DNA of 15,689 nt from Nitrospirota bacterium (GCA_021789735.1 JAJYJB010000062.1:1-15689); one strand, 5' to 3'; positions 1 to 8,035 are shown, counted from the stretch's first letter. Notes: a model not told the origin generated them from the letters alone. Numbers and translations: made by a program.

Positions 1-502
1 TGCCGCAGCCGCCCACCGACAGATAGTCTATGCCGACGGCGAGGACTTCTGTTTGGACCAGGAAATCCGCAGCCGCGGCCCCAAGGTGCGCGAACCCCTC
101 ACGGAACAGGCCGGGGTAGCGCCGCCAGAAAGCCGAGTTTCCGGTCTTAAGGAGTATCCTTTCCCCCCGGCTTATGCCGTGCGCCTCAAGCTCCCCTTTG
201 CCTATGCGGCCGCTCCGGTCCCCGCGCGCCTCTATCACCCGGGCCGGGCCGGCGAGCGCCTCCGGCGGCATTGATCCTATGTCCGCTGCCCCCGGGATGT
301 AGTGCAGGGGCGCATCGACGTGTGTTCCGCTATGGGCGCCCATGGCGATGCGGGAGACGTTCGCCTCGTCTCCCTCCGTAATGTCCTGAAGCCTTTCCAG
401 CTCAACCTGCGGGTCGCCCGGCCAGACGGCCATGCCCGCCCTCACCGGCACGGAGATATCTATAAAACGGCCGGAGGGCGGCTTTTTACGTGCGGGCCTC
501 AT
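1..502 (-). CDS. Cyclase / kynurenine-formamidase-like family hydrolase (partial, C-terminus off window)
   Basis: Reading the minus strand from ATG at 502 gives 167 codons with no stop before the window edge. The protein carries the family hallmark HSGTHVDAPLH at residues 57-67, the HxGTHxDxPxH metal-ligand motif of the cyclase family (Pfam Cyclase, PF04199). It also has the early WPGDP (27-31) and a late GIDYLSV (158-163) that match this fold. Members are Mn/Zn-dependent hydrolases such as kynurenine formamidase and isatin hydrolase; substrate cannot be assigned here. Usual length is about 205-220 residues, so roughly 40-50 are missing. The start codon overlaps the pilR stop as ATGA (502-499), implying translational coupling to the pil regulatory genes. 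A role in pilus biology is not implied by the family and may be coincidental. Family call is firm, function open. Confidence 0.86.
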   Translation of the reverse strand, partial: MRPARKKPPSGRFIDISVPVRAGMAVWPGDPQVELERLQDITEGDEANVSRIAMGAHSGTHVDAPLHYIPGAADIGSMPPEALAGPARVIEARGDRSGRIGKGELEAHGISRGERILLKTGNSAFWRRYPGLFREGFAHLGAAAADFLVQTEVLAVGIDYLSVGGCG

Positions 503-1869
503 TTTATATCGTATTTGGCCAGGCGGTGTCTGAAGGACCGGAAGCTCAGGCCCAGGAGTTTTGCAGCTTCGGCCTTCCTGCCCCCCGACTGGTCCAGGGC
601 CTTGAGCAGGTAGTCTTTTTCCAGGCCCTCAAGGAAAGGCTCAAGCTCGAATCCATTGCCGATCTCGTTTAGAGGACGGGGCCTGCCAGGACAAAAAAAG
701 TCCCCTGTTATTTCATCGGGTATTTCCTGGACGCCTATGAGCTCCTGGTCGCTGAAAAGCAGTATCCTTTCAACAATGTTTTCAAGCTCGCGGATATTGC
801 CCCGCCACTGATGGTTCATGAGCAGTTCCAGGGCGTCTTTTTCGAAGCGCTTTTCCTTTTTCCTTTTTTTGAGGAAATGCTCTATAAGGGCCGGGATGTC
901 CTCTTTGCGCTCGCGAAGTGGGGGCAGGTGGACCGGTATGGCGTTGAGCCTGTAAAAGAGGTCTTCCCTGAAAGTGCCGTCCTGGACCGCCTCTTTGAGG
1001 TCCTTGTTGGTGGCAGAAAGTATCCTCACCTCCACGGTGATATCGGTGGTGCTCCCCAGCCTCCTGAAGGTGCCCGTCTCAATCACGCGCAGGAGCTTTG
1101 ACTGAAGCTGAACGCTCATCTCGGCAATTTCATCCAGGAAGAGCGTCCCCTTGTCCGCCACCTCGAAGTAGCCCTGCTTGTTCTGGACCGCCCCGGTGAA
1201 GGCCCCTTTCATGTATCCGAAAAGCTCGCTTTCCAGGAGGCCCTCCGGCAGGTTGGCGCAGTTTATGGCGACAAAGTTTGAGTCCTTCCTCGGGCTCAGG
1301 CTGTGGATGGCGTTCGCTATCAGGTCCTTGCCGGTGCCGGACTCCCCTGTTATAAGGACGCTTGCCCTGCTTTCGGCCACGCGCGGCAGCATGCGGAGGA
1401 CTTCTTTCATCCGCGGGCTTCTGGCCACAATGTTGCCGTCGGCCACGGGGTCGGTCCTTTGCCGCAGAAGCGAGAGCTGCCTTTGCATCCTCTGCTTCTC
1501 CAGGGCCTTTTTGACCATGAGCCGTATCTCGTCGATCTTGAACGGCTTGTGAACGTAGCCGTAGGCGCCCATCTTCATCGCCTCCAGGGTGGACTCCAAA
1601 GTGCCGAAGGCGGTTATCATGATGATGGCCGTCTCCGGGCTGACCTCGAGCGCCCTTTTGAGTATCCCAAAGCCGTCTACCCCCGGCATTCTTATGTCCG
1701 TTATGACCAGGTTGAATATCTCGTTTTCGAGCGCCCGTATCCCCTGGGTGCCGTCCGCCGCGGTCAGCACTTCAAACCCCTCCTGCTCAAGGAGCATCTT
1801 CAGTATCTCCCGCATGTGCCGCTCGTCCTCGACTACCAGTATCTTTTCCTTTTTCTTTGGCATTCTCAA
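499..1869 (-). CDS. pilR: Sigma-54-dependent response regulator, PilR-type (NtrC family)
   Basis: 456-residue NtrC-family activator with three domains. The receiver domain (about 8-122) has the phospho-acceptor Asp58 in VITDIRMPG, acidic residues E14/D15, Thr86 and Lys108. The AAA+ sigma-54 interaction domain (about 147-370) has Walker A GESGTGKD (175-182), the sigma-54 contact loop GAFTGA (222-227), Walker B GTLFLDEI (241-248) and the arginine-rich FREDLFYRL (300-308). A Fis-type helix-turn-helix lies at about 417-454. It directly follows the sensor kinase gene by 11 bases, and both lie downstream of pilB-pilT-pilC, which supports PilR by context. PilR normally activates pilA with RNA polymerase-sigma-54. 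The first codon listed is TTG at 1869, with AAAGG seven bases upstream; an in-frame ATG at 1863 (two codons later) is the alternative. All catalytic residues appear intact. Confidence 0.88.
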   Translation of the reverse strand: MRMPKKKEKILVVEDERHMREILKMLLEQEGFEVLTAADGTQGIRALENEIFNLVITDIRMPGVDGFGILKRALEVSPETAIIMITAFGTLESTLEAMKMGAYGYVHKPFKIDEIRLMVKKALEKQRMQRQLSLLRQRTDPVADGNIVARSPRMKEVLRMLPRVAESRASVLITGESGTGKDLIANAIHSLSPRKDSNFVAINCANLPEGLLESELFGYMKGAFTGAVQNKQGYFEVADKGTLFLDEIAEMSVQLQSKLLRVIETGTFRRLGSTTDITVEVRILSATNKDLKEAVQDGTFREDLFYRLNAIPVHLPPLRERKEDIPALIEHFLKKRKKEKRFEKDALELLMNHQWRGNIRELENIVERILLFSDQELIGVQEIPDEITGDFFCPGRPRPLNEIGNGFELEPFLEGLEKDYLLKALDQSGGRKAEAAKLLGLSFRSFRHRLAKYDIK

Positions 1870-1880
1870 AAAAGCGCCTT

Positions 1881-3455
1881 TCAGTTTACGGGCAGGGTGA
1901 CGCAGAATTCCGTCCCCTGGCCGGGTTCGCTTTTAAAGCGGATGTTTCCGCCGTGATCTTCCATTATGCGCAGGGCTATGGACAGGCCGAGGCCCGTGCC
2001 CGAATCCTTGGTAGTGAAAAAGGGGAAAAAGACCTTTTCGGCGTCCTTTGGCGAAATGCCGGCTCCCGTGTCCGCGAAAGTTATCCTGGCAACGCCGTCT
2101 TCTTTCCTGCCGGAAACGCGCAGGACCCCCCCTCCGGCCATGGCATCGAAGGCGTTGAGGACAAGGTTGTAGAAGACCTGCTGGAGCCTTCCCGGGTCGG
2201 CCGTCACGCGCATGGGCTCAATGTCCGGCCTTATCTCTACCCCTGCCGGCGCCGATTTGCCCAGTATATCGAGGGTGCCTTTAAGGAGCATGTCCAGCTC
2301 GACCGGCTCGGGCTCGTTCCTTGCCGGCCTGGAGTACATGAGGAAGTCTGTGATTATCCGGTTGAGCCTGTCTGCCTCGGCAAGGACCATCAGCATAAGG
2401 GATTCCTGCTGCTCGCGGCTGGTGCCGCCGCGGTGGAGCATTTCCACCGCCCCGCGAAGCGACGCCAGGGGGTTCCTTATCTCGTGCGCGATATTGGCTG
2501 AAAGTTCCCCGATGGCGGCCAACTTCTGCTTCAGCTGCATCTCCTGCTGCATCTTTTTTATTTCTGTCAGGTCGGAGAATATGCAGACATAGCCGGTGGG
2601 CTCCCCTTGGGAGTTGTTCATTGCCGAGACCGTAAGGCCTATGGTCTTTTTTGAGGGCCCTCCGGCCATCTCCCCCTCCCCCCGCTCAAACGGCGCTTTC
2701 AGGTCCCTGATGAAGGGGAAGATGTCCTGTATCCGCATGTTCTCGTGGGTGGCCCGGTCCAGCCCTGTTATGGCCTCTCCGGCCCGGTTCAGAGACAGTA
2801 TCCTCCCCTCGGCGTCCGTTGTCATGAGTCCGCTTGGCATGTTCTCCACCACCTCCCTGTTGAAGACGCTGAGCTTGCGGAGATCGGTCACATTCTTTTC
2901 GAGGGTGATGGAGGTCCTCTCGAGGCTGGATGAGAGCTGCCCCATTAGGTAGGCGCACACATAAAGCGCCACTATGTTGGAAAAGATATTGTACAGGAAG
3001 TCCTTTTCGTGGAGGACCAGGCCGTATGGCACCGGTATCATCCGCCAGTACTGGAGGTCCAGCATCGCCCCGTAAAGGATGCTGGACAGGGAGGCGGCCA
3101 CGAACGCGGCCCTTTTGTCTATCACCGTACCAGCTGCTATGACTATCAGGATAAGCAGGAAGGAAAACCAGCTCTCTATCCCCCCGGTCAGATATATGAG
3201 GGCAAGGGCTGCGAAGACGTCCAGGACGATCTGGAAATACGCAAACGGCTTTGGCCTTGCCCGTCTGAGGAGCAGGGCGTATATTATCGTCAGCCCGTAG
3301 AGGACCTCTATCAGGTTGAAGACCGTCTTGGTGTAGGGGAAGGCCCCGTTGCCGATCTCGAAAAAGGTGAAGGACCCCAGCAGGACGGTCACGAAAAAGG
3401 CCCTGAAAGCGACCAGGGCCCTTACTTTCGATGTATGATGGTCCGTCTTTTCCAT
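1881..3455 (-). CDS. pilS: Membrane sensor histidine kinase, PilS-type
   Basis: 524 residues. The N-terminal part has about six hydrophobic membrane segments (about 13-34, 45-63, 71-90, 96-113, 116-132, 152-173). A short coiled linker leads into a PAS domain (about 200-300) starting near NMPSGLMTTDAEGRI. The HisKA domain has phospho-acceptor His324 in NIAHEIRNPL, followed by a HATPase domain with N-box Asn434 (NLVLNAFDAM), G1 DTGAGIS (462-468) and G2 GTGLGL (486-491). This is the PilS layout: multi-pass membrane sensor, PAS, kinase core. The gene starts 11 bases after the pilC stop and ends 11 bases before pilR, so it is in the same transcription unit. PilS phosphorylates PilR in response to pilin levels in the membrane in studied bacteria. 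The signal here is unknown. Assignment to PilS rather than a general NtrB-like kinase rests on the neighbours. Confidence 0.83.
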   Translation of the reverse strand: MEKTDHHTSKVRALVAFRAFFVTVLLGSFTFFEIGNGAFPYTKTVFNLIEVLYGLTIIYALLLRRARPKPFAYFQIVLDVFAALALIYLTGGIESWFSFLLILIVIAAGTVIDKRAAFVAASLSSILYGAMLDLQYWRMIPVPYGLVLHEKDFLYNIFSNIVALYVCAYLMGQLSSSLERTSITLEKNVTDLRKLSVFNREVVENMPSGLMTTDAEGRILSLNRAGEAITGLDRATHENMRIQDIFPFIRDLKAPFERGEGEMAGGPSKKTIGLTVSAMNNSQGEPTGYVCIFSDLTEIKKMQQEMQLKQKLAAIGELSANIAHEIRNPLASLRGAVEMLHRGGTSREQQESLMLMVLAEADRLNRIITDFLMYSRPARNEPEPVELDMLLKGTLDILGKSAPAGVEIRPDIEPMRVTADPGRLQQVFYNLVLNAFDAMAGGGVLRVSGRKEDGVARITFADTGAGISPKDAEKVFFPFFTTKDSGTGLGLSIALRIMEDHGGNIRFKSEPGQGTEFCVTLPVN

Positions 3456-3466
3456 CCGCTCTGCGT

Positions 3467-4687
3467 CTAGTGGATGTACTTCATTATCTTGAATATCGGC
3501 ATATACATGGCCACAACTATGAAGCCCACGGCCCCGCCCAGAAAGACCATCATGAGCGGCTCTATCATGGAGGTCAGGTTGGACACGGCGGCGTCCACCT
3601 CGTCGTCATAAAAATCGGCTATCTTGTTGAGCATCGAATCGAGCGCTCCAGAGGACTCGCCGACGGAGATCATCTGTGTGACCATGCTCGGGAAGACCTT
3701 TTCAGTGGAAAGCGGCTCGGCCAGCGTCTTGCCCTCCTGCACCGCGTTCTTCACCCTTACCACTGAGCGCTCCACCACCTTGTTGCCCGCGGTTTTGGCG
3801 GTTATCTCAAGTCCGTCCAGGATGGGAACGCCGCTGCTTACGAGGGTGCCAAGGGTCCTGGTGAACTTCGCCACCGCCACCTTCAGAAGAAGCATCCCGA
3901 AAATCGGCAGCTTTAAGAACATGCCGTCCGTTACGAGCCTGCCTTTGGCCGTTTTCCTGAACTGGACAAAAGCTATGCTCAGCACCACGAGGAGCCCGAT
4001 TATCAAAAGGCCCCCCTTGCCCCCGAGGAAATGGCTGATCCCGACGACGATCCTTGTGGGGGCGGGCAGGCTGCCGCCAAAGGAAGTGAACATCTGGGAG
4101 AACGTGGGCACCACAAACACCATGATGACGATTATGACAGCAACGGCAACAAGGCTCACCACGACGGGGTATGTCATGGCGCCCTTGACCTTCCTTTTCA
4201 GTTTCACCGCTTTTTCCATGTACGCGGCTAGCCTGTTCAGGACCGTGTCCAGGATGCCGCCGGCCTCTCCGGCCGCCACCATGTTCACATAAAGCTCATC
4301 GAACACCTTGGGGTGCTTCTTGAGCGCATCGGCATAAGTGGAGCCACCTTCCACTTCGCCTTTTATCTGCCTGATCACGGAGGCGAAGGACTTGCTGGCC
4401 GCCTGGCCGGCAAGTATGTCCAGCGCCTGCACCAGGGGCAGCCCGGCGTCTATCATCGTGGAGAACTGCCTGGTGAATATGATCACGTCCTTGTCCTTGA
4501 CCTTCCCCCCGAGGCCGAAGGGCATCCTTGCCGGCGCGGCCTCCTTCTTTTTCTTTGTCACGGAGGTGGCAACGATGCTCCTTTTCCTTAACTGGGATAT
4601 TACCTCCTCCTTGGAGCCGGCCGTTATCTCTCCGCTCTCCAGTGCCCCTGCCCTGGTCTTTCCCGACCATTGAAAAACTGTAGCCAT
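3467..4687 (-). CDS. pilC: Type IV pilus inner-membrane platform protein PilC
   Basis: 406 residues, the normal size for PilC/GspF proteins. Two T2SSF domains are visible: the first about 68-190, beginning IIFTRQFSTMIDAGLPLVQAL, the second about 270-395 with the parallel KFTRTLGTLVSSGVPILDGL. Membrane segments lie near 170-192 (TYPVVVSLVAVAVIIVIMVF), 220-240 and the C-terminus (about 375-398). PilC is the cytoplasmic-membrane platform that couples the PilB/PilT motors to pilin insertion and removal. A short N-terminal domain (1-60) with a lysine cluster precedes the first repeat, as usual. Translation starts at ATG 4687, four bases after an AGGAGGTGA Shine-Dalgarno formed by the last two codons and stop of pilT, so the two genes are probably translationally coupled. 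It sits between pilT and pilS, as in Myxococcus and Geobacter pil clusters. Confidence 0.96.
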   Translation of the reverse strand: MATVFQWSGKTRAGALESGEITAGSKEEVISQLRKRSIVATSVTKKKKEAAPARMPFGLGGKVKDKDVIIFTRQFSTMIDAGLPLVQALDILAGQAASKSFASVIRQIKGEVEGGSTYADALKKHPKVFDELYVNMVAAGEAGGILDTVLNRLAAYMEKAVKLKRKVKGAMTYPVVVSLVAVAVIIVIMVFVVPTFSQMFTSFGGSLPAPTRIVVGISHFLGGKGGLLIIGLLVVLSIAFVQFRKTAKGRLVTDGMFLKLPIFGMLLLKVAVAKFTRTLGTLVSSGVPILDGLEITAKTAGNKVVERSVVRVKNAVQEGKTLAEPLSTEKVFPSMVTQMISVGESSGALDSMLNKIADFYDDEVDAAVSNLTSMIEPLMMVFLGGAVGFIVVAMYMPIFKIMKYIH

Positions 4688-4691
4688 CCCG

Positions 4692-4700
4692 TCACCTCCT
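4692..4700 (-). promoter_or_regulatory. pilC Shine-Dalgarno embedded in pilT stop
   Basis: Minus-strand AGGAGGTGA is a nine-base full complement to the 16S rRNA 3' end. It is also the final Arg-Arg-stop of pilT. The pilC ATG follows after four bases, so ribosomes terminating on pilT finish on the pilC ribosome-binding site. Confidence 0.85.
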
Positions 4701-5786
4701 CAGATTGGGGGATTTCTCTTTTTCTTTCTTTGCCGCCGCAAGGAACTCGTCCAGGACCGGCGAGTGTCCGGCGGCCTCATCGAATGAGATCAGGTTCCTG
4801 CTCATAAGGTCCATTAGAGACTGGTTCATGGTCTGCATGCCCGAATGGGCCTGGCCTGTCTGCATTATGGAATATATCTGGTGCAGCTTGTCTTCCCTTA
4901 TCAGGTTCCTTATTGCGGGGGTCGGTATGAGCACCTCGACCGCAAGCACCCTGCCGGAGCCGTTTTTCTTGGGTATGAGCTGCTGGGCTACAATGGCCTC
5001 AAGCACAAACGAGAGCTGCACCCGCACCTGCTCCTGCTGGTGCGGCGGGAACACGTCTATTATCCTGTTTAACGATTGCACCGCGGAGTTGGTGTGCAGG
5101 GTGGCCAGGGTAAGGTGGCCGGTCTCAGACACGGTGAGCGCCGCCTCTATGGTCTCCAGGTCCCGCATCTCGCCCACGAGGACAACATCCGGGTCCTGCC
5201 TCAGGATATGCCGCAGCGCGTTTTTGAAGGACAGCGTATCCGCGTTCACTTCCCGCTGGTTTATGAGCGCTTTTTTGTGCATGTGGAGGTACTCTATCGG
5301 ATCCTCCACGGTGATTATGTGGCAGTGGCGCTCGGAGTTTATGAAATCCACCATGGAGGCCAGGGTGGTGGATTTGCCGCACCCAGTGGGGCCGGTGACC
5401 AGGACAAGCCCCCGCGGTTTTTTTGACACTTCCACGATTATGTCCGGAAGCCCCAGGTCATGAAAGCTCTGCATGGCGAAGGACACGGACCTGAACACCC
5501 CCGCCACCGCGCCGCGCTGCATGAAGATGTTCCCCCTGAAGCGGCTTACCCCTTTGAGCCCGAACGAAAAATCAAGCTCGCTTGTCTCCTCGAAATGGTG
5601 CTTCTGGCTGTCCGTGAGCACGCTGTAGCAAAGGCTCTTCGTGTCTTCCGCGTTCAGGACCTCGTACTGCTCCATGGGCGCCAGCCTGCCGTCTATCCTG
5701 AACCTGGGCGCGCTTCCGGTCGTGATGTGCAGGTCGGAGGCGCCTCTGTCCACCATTGTCTTTAAAAGCTCATATAAGGAAACCAC
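4692..5786 (-). CDS. pilT: Type IV pilus retraction ATPase PilT
   Basis: 364 residues, typical for PilT. A PAS-like N-terminal domain (1-100) precedes the RecA-like ATPase. Motifs seen: Walker A GPTGCGKST (132-140), Asp box TVEDPIE (159-165), Walker B DVVLVGEMRD (200-209), His box TLATLHT (226-232), and the PilT-specific C-terminal AIRNLIRE (291-298), required for retraction in studied PilT proteins. That last motif separates PilT from PilB and from GspE. The Walker A loop has Cys where Ser is more common. The hexameric ATPase acts at the cytoplasmic base of the pilus to depolymerise it. The start is GTG at 5786, 28 bases after the pilB stop. A purine-rich AAAGGGGG lies 12-14 bases upstream, so spacing is long and initiation may be modest. 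The motor core is complete. Confidence 0.96.
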   Translation of the reverse strand: MVSLYELLKTMVDRGASDLHITTGSAPRFRIDGRLAPMEQYEVLNAEDTKSLCYSVLTDSQKHHFEETSELDFSFGLKGVSRFRGNIFMQRGAVAGVFRSVSFAMQSFHDLGLPDIIVEVSKKPRGLVLVTGPTGCGKSTTLASMVDFINSERHCHIITVEDPIEYLHMHKKALINQREVNADTLSFKNALRHILRQDPDVVLVGEMRDLETIEAALTVSETGHLTLATLHTNSAVQSLNRIIDVFPPHQQEQVRVQLSFVLEAIVAQQLIPKKNGSGRVLAVEVLIPTPAIRNLIREDKLHQIYSIMQTGQAHSGMQTMNQSLMDLMSRNLISFDEAAGHSPVLDEFLAAAKKEKEKSPNLRR

Positions 5787-5814
5787 GGCTTTTTTCTACC
5801 CCCTTTGATGAATG

Positions 5815-7641
5815 CTAGTCGCCAAAAGTGGCTCTAAGGACCTCTTCGATGGAGGTGATCCCCTCCCTGGCCTTGGACAGCCCGCTCATGCGAAGCGTCC
5901 TCATTCCGCCACTGACGGCCATCTTTTTTATGTCGTCGGTGGAGGCCCCCTCAAGGATGAGCTGCTTCATCTCGTCCCCCACTGTCATCACCTCGTAAAG
6001 CGCTATCCTGCCCTTGTACCCCGTGCCGTTGCAGGCCGGGCACCCCTTCCCTTTATAGACCTTCAGACCATCGAGCTGGTCCTCCGGGAAACCCAGGTTG
6101 ACGAGGGCATGCCTTGGCACCTTCTCCTCCTCTTTGCACTGCGTGCAGACCCTGCGCGCCAGCCTCTGGGCAAGGATGAGTATCACCGAGCTTGAGACGA
6201 GGAAAGGTTCTATGCCCATGTTGAGGAGCCTGTTTATGGTGCCGGGGGCGTCGTTGGTGTGGATGGTGCTCAGGACGAGATGGCCGGTGAGCGCGGCCTT
6301 GACCCCGATCTCCGCCGTCTCAAAATCCCTTATCTCGCCCACCATGATTATGTCCGGGTCCTGTCTTAAAAAGGCCCTCAGGGCGGAGGCGAACGTAAGG
6401 CCGATGTCCTCGCGCACATGCACCTGGTTGATGCCCAGGAAGTTGTATTCCACCGGGTCCTCGGCCGTCATTATGTTGGTGCCGGGCTTGTTCAGGTAAT
6501 TAAGGGCCGAATACAGGGTGGTGGTCTTTCCGCTTCCGGTGGGGCCGGTGACCAGTATCATCCCGTAAGGCTTGTCCAGGGCGGCCATGAAATCCTTGAG
6601 CGCTTTTTCGTCAAACCCCAGCTTGGTGAGGTCCACCTGCAGGTTGGCCTTGTCCAGGAGCCTCAAAACGGTCTTCTCGCCGAAAAGACACGGCAGCACC
6701 GATACGCGGAAGTCTATCTCTTTTCTTTTTCCTAGTTTCAGTTTTATCCTTCCGTCCTGGGGCAGCCTCCTTTCAGCTATGTCCAGCTTGGACATTATCT
6801 TGAGCCTCGAGGTGAGGGCGGCCTTTATCTTCATGGGCAGGTTCATGACCGTATAGAGGACCCCGTCAACCCGGTAGCGCACACGCAGAGCTGTCTCATA
6901 GGGCTCCACGTGGATGTCGCTGGCCCTCGCCTTTATCGCGTTCACCAGGATGCCATTGGCCAGCTTCACGATGGGGGCCTCGACATCCTTGATGATTTCC
7001 GTGTCCTCTTTTTCCTCCACCGCCTCGATGTCGTCCAGGGCGCTGCCTATTACCTTGTCGAACTCGTCCACATCAACCACGGAATCAAGCGACAGCCCTT
7101 CGTCGGCGTCATCGGCGGCCTCCCCATTCCCGCTCGCGACGAAATCCTTTGCCTCAAGCAGCCTGGCCGTGGCTTCCGTGGCGCCCGCAGACTTTTCGGC
7201 CTGCTTGACGGGCACGCCGTAATAACCGGCGATGGCGGCTGCGATGTCGCTTTCCCCTGCCAGCACGACCTCCACGTTGTAGCCGGTCATGAACTTGACG
7301 TCGTCTATGGCAAAGACGTTCGAGGGGTCCGCGGTGGCTATGGTCAGCGTCGCGCCCACACGAAGGACCGGGACGATCTGGTATTTCTTCGCCATCTCGG
7401 CGGGGATAAGCTTTACGATGGCAGGGTCTATCTTTGTCTCTGCCATCTTTATCGTCGATATGCCGTACTGCCTGCTCAGGAAGTTAAGGAGGTCTGCCTC
7501 GGAGATATAGCCAAGATGAATGAGGGCGCTGCCAAGCCTCATCCCCTCCCGTCTCTGAAGGGCCAGCGCCTGTTTGAGCTGCTCCTCGGTAACCACCTGG
7601 AAAGAAAGGAGCATCTGGCCCAGCTTCGTAGTCGTAGACAT
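5815..7641 (-). CDS. pilB: Type IV pilus extension ATPase PilB
   Basis: 608 residues. The N-terminal domain (about 1-140) is a MshEN (GspE N-terminal) domain with two 24-residue motifs at 6-29 and 35-58 separated by five residues, the arrangement known to bind c-di-GMP. An acidic linker (about 170-215) leads to a second N-terminal domain and the ATPase core. Core motifs: Walker A GPTGSGKTTT (366-375), Asp box TAEDPVE (392-398), Walker B IIMVGEIRD (431-439), His box LSTIHTND (457-464), and a tetracysteine zinc motif CTQC (499-502) with CPAC (534-537). PilB is the cytoplasmic hexamer that powers pilus assembly. It is the first gene of the pil unit. The ATG at 7641 has only a weak, too-close AGG upstream (see promoter). 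The zinc tetracysteine and neighbours distinguish it from PilT. Confidence 0.96.
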   Translation of the reverse strand: MSTTTKLGQMLLSFQVVTEEQLKQALALQRREGMRLGSALIHLGYISEADLLNFLSRQYGISTIKMAETKIDPAIVKLIPAEMAKKYQIVPVLRVGATLTIATADPSNVFAIDDVKFMTGYNVEVVLAGESDIAAAIAGYYGVPVKQAEKSAGATEATARLLEAKDFVASGNGEAADDADEGLSLDSVVDVDEFDKVIGSALDDIEAVEEKEDTEIIKDVEAPIVKLANGILVNAIKARASDIHVEPYETALRVRYRVDGVLYTVMNLPMKIKAALTSRLKIMSKLDIAERRLPQDGRIKLKLGKRKEIDFRVSVLPCLFGEKTVLRLLDKANLQVDLTKLGFDEKALKDFMAALDKPYGMILVTGPTGSGKTTTLYSALNYLNKPGTNIMTAEDPVEYNFLGINQVHVREDIGLTFASALRAFLRQDPDIIMVGEIRDFETAEIGVKAALTGHLVLSTIHTNDAPGTINRLLNMGIEPFLVSSSVILILAQRLARRVCTQCKEEEKVPRHALVNLGFPEDQLDGLKVYKGKGCPACNGTGYKGRIALYEVMTVGDEMKQLILEGASTDDIKKMAVSGGMRTLRMSGLSKAREGITSIEEVLRATFGD

Positions 7642-7649
7642 TGCCTAAA

Positions 7650-7679
7650 AATATAAATAAATCATTGATATATTGTCAA
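7650..7679 (-). promoter_or_regulatory. Candidate sigma-70 promoter of the pil operon
   Basis: On the minus strand TTGACA (7679-7674, perfect -35) is followed after 18 bases by TATATT (7655-7650, 5 of 6 to TATAAT). Transcription would begin near 7643, only a few bases before the pilB ATG at 7641, giving an almost leaderless mRNA. This agrees with the lack of a good Shine-Dalgarno there. No TGGCAC-N5-TTGC sigma-54 site is seen. The rest of the 137-base purS-pilB gap holds a T7 run on the minus strand after an imperfect short stem (about 7733-7760), a very weak terminator candidate for the pur genes. Confidence 0.5.
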
Positions 7680-7778
7680 TGAAGCGCGTCACAAAACGTC
7701 CAGGAAAACCGGAAGAAAAAACAGTGGGACAGTAAAAAAACATTCCAGGCACGGCGATGTCTTTTTTAGCGCGCGGGA

Positions 7779-8024
7779 TCAGTCGCTGATCTCGTAGCTC
7801 CACTCTTCTATCACGGGGTTCGCGAGCAGTTTTTCGCACATCTGCCTGATGGCGGGGCCGGCCTCCTCGGCCTTCATCCCGGGTTCAAACGTGATCTCTA
7901 TGAGCTTGCCGACACGCACGTCTGAGAGCCCCCTGGCCCCAAGCCCCTGAAGGCCTGAAAGGACTGCTTTCCCCTGAGGGTCCAAAACAGAGTCCTTCAA
8001 CCTGACAAACACCCTGGCTTTCAA
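7779..8024 (-). CDS. purS: Phosphoribosylformylglycinamidine synthase subunit PurS
   Basis: 81 residues, the usual PurS length. The sequence matches the PurS pattern: start KARVFVRLKDSVLDPQG, central GLSDVRVGKLIEI (about 33-45) and C-terminal LLANPVIEEWSYEI (about 66-79). PurS bridges PurQ (glutaminase) and PurL (synthetase) in the fourth step of de novo purine synthesis, FGAR to FGAM, in organisms with the split enzyme. The start codon is TTG at 8024. It is chosen because AGGAGG lies five bases upstream and no ATG fits the conserved N-terminus. purB lies upstream on the same strand but is separated by an apparent insertion element. purQ and purL do not follow; pilB does. PurS therefore must act with partners encoded elsewhere. 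A longer overlapping reading frame at 7645-7839 has no family features and is not a gene. Confidence 0.93.
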   Translation of the reverse strand: MKARVFVRLKDSVLDPQGKAVLSGLQGLGARGLSDVRVGKLIEITFEPGMKAEEAGPAIRQMCEKLLANPVIEEWSYEISD

Positions 8025-8029
8025 TCTTT

Positions 8030-8035
8030 CCTCCT
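8030..8035 (-). promoter_or_regulatory. purS ribosome-binding site
   Basis: Minus-strand AGGAGG, five bases (AAAGA) before a TTG start. It decides the purS start codon. It lies just outside the insertion element, so the original purS initiation signal has been preserved. Confidence 0.85.

Noticed and set aside
1857..2501. 214-residue plus-strand frame over the pilS 3' end
   Set aside because: Antisense of the kinase HATPase domain; no supporting ribosome site or motif.
7642..7778. Search for a sigma-54 promoter (TGGCAC-N5-TTGC) that PilR could use, here and in other intergenic gaps
   Set aside because: No site with both the GG and GC cores at correct spacing was found; the best partial match (near 8210-8225, minus strand) lacks the -12 GC.
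7645..7839. 64-residue minus-strand frame overlapping the purS 3' end and the pilB promoter
   Set aside because: It overlaps purS in another frame, has no similarity to a known small protein, and covers the promoter region.
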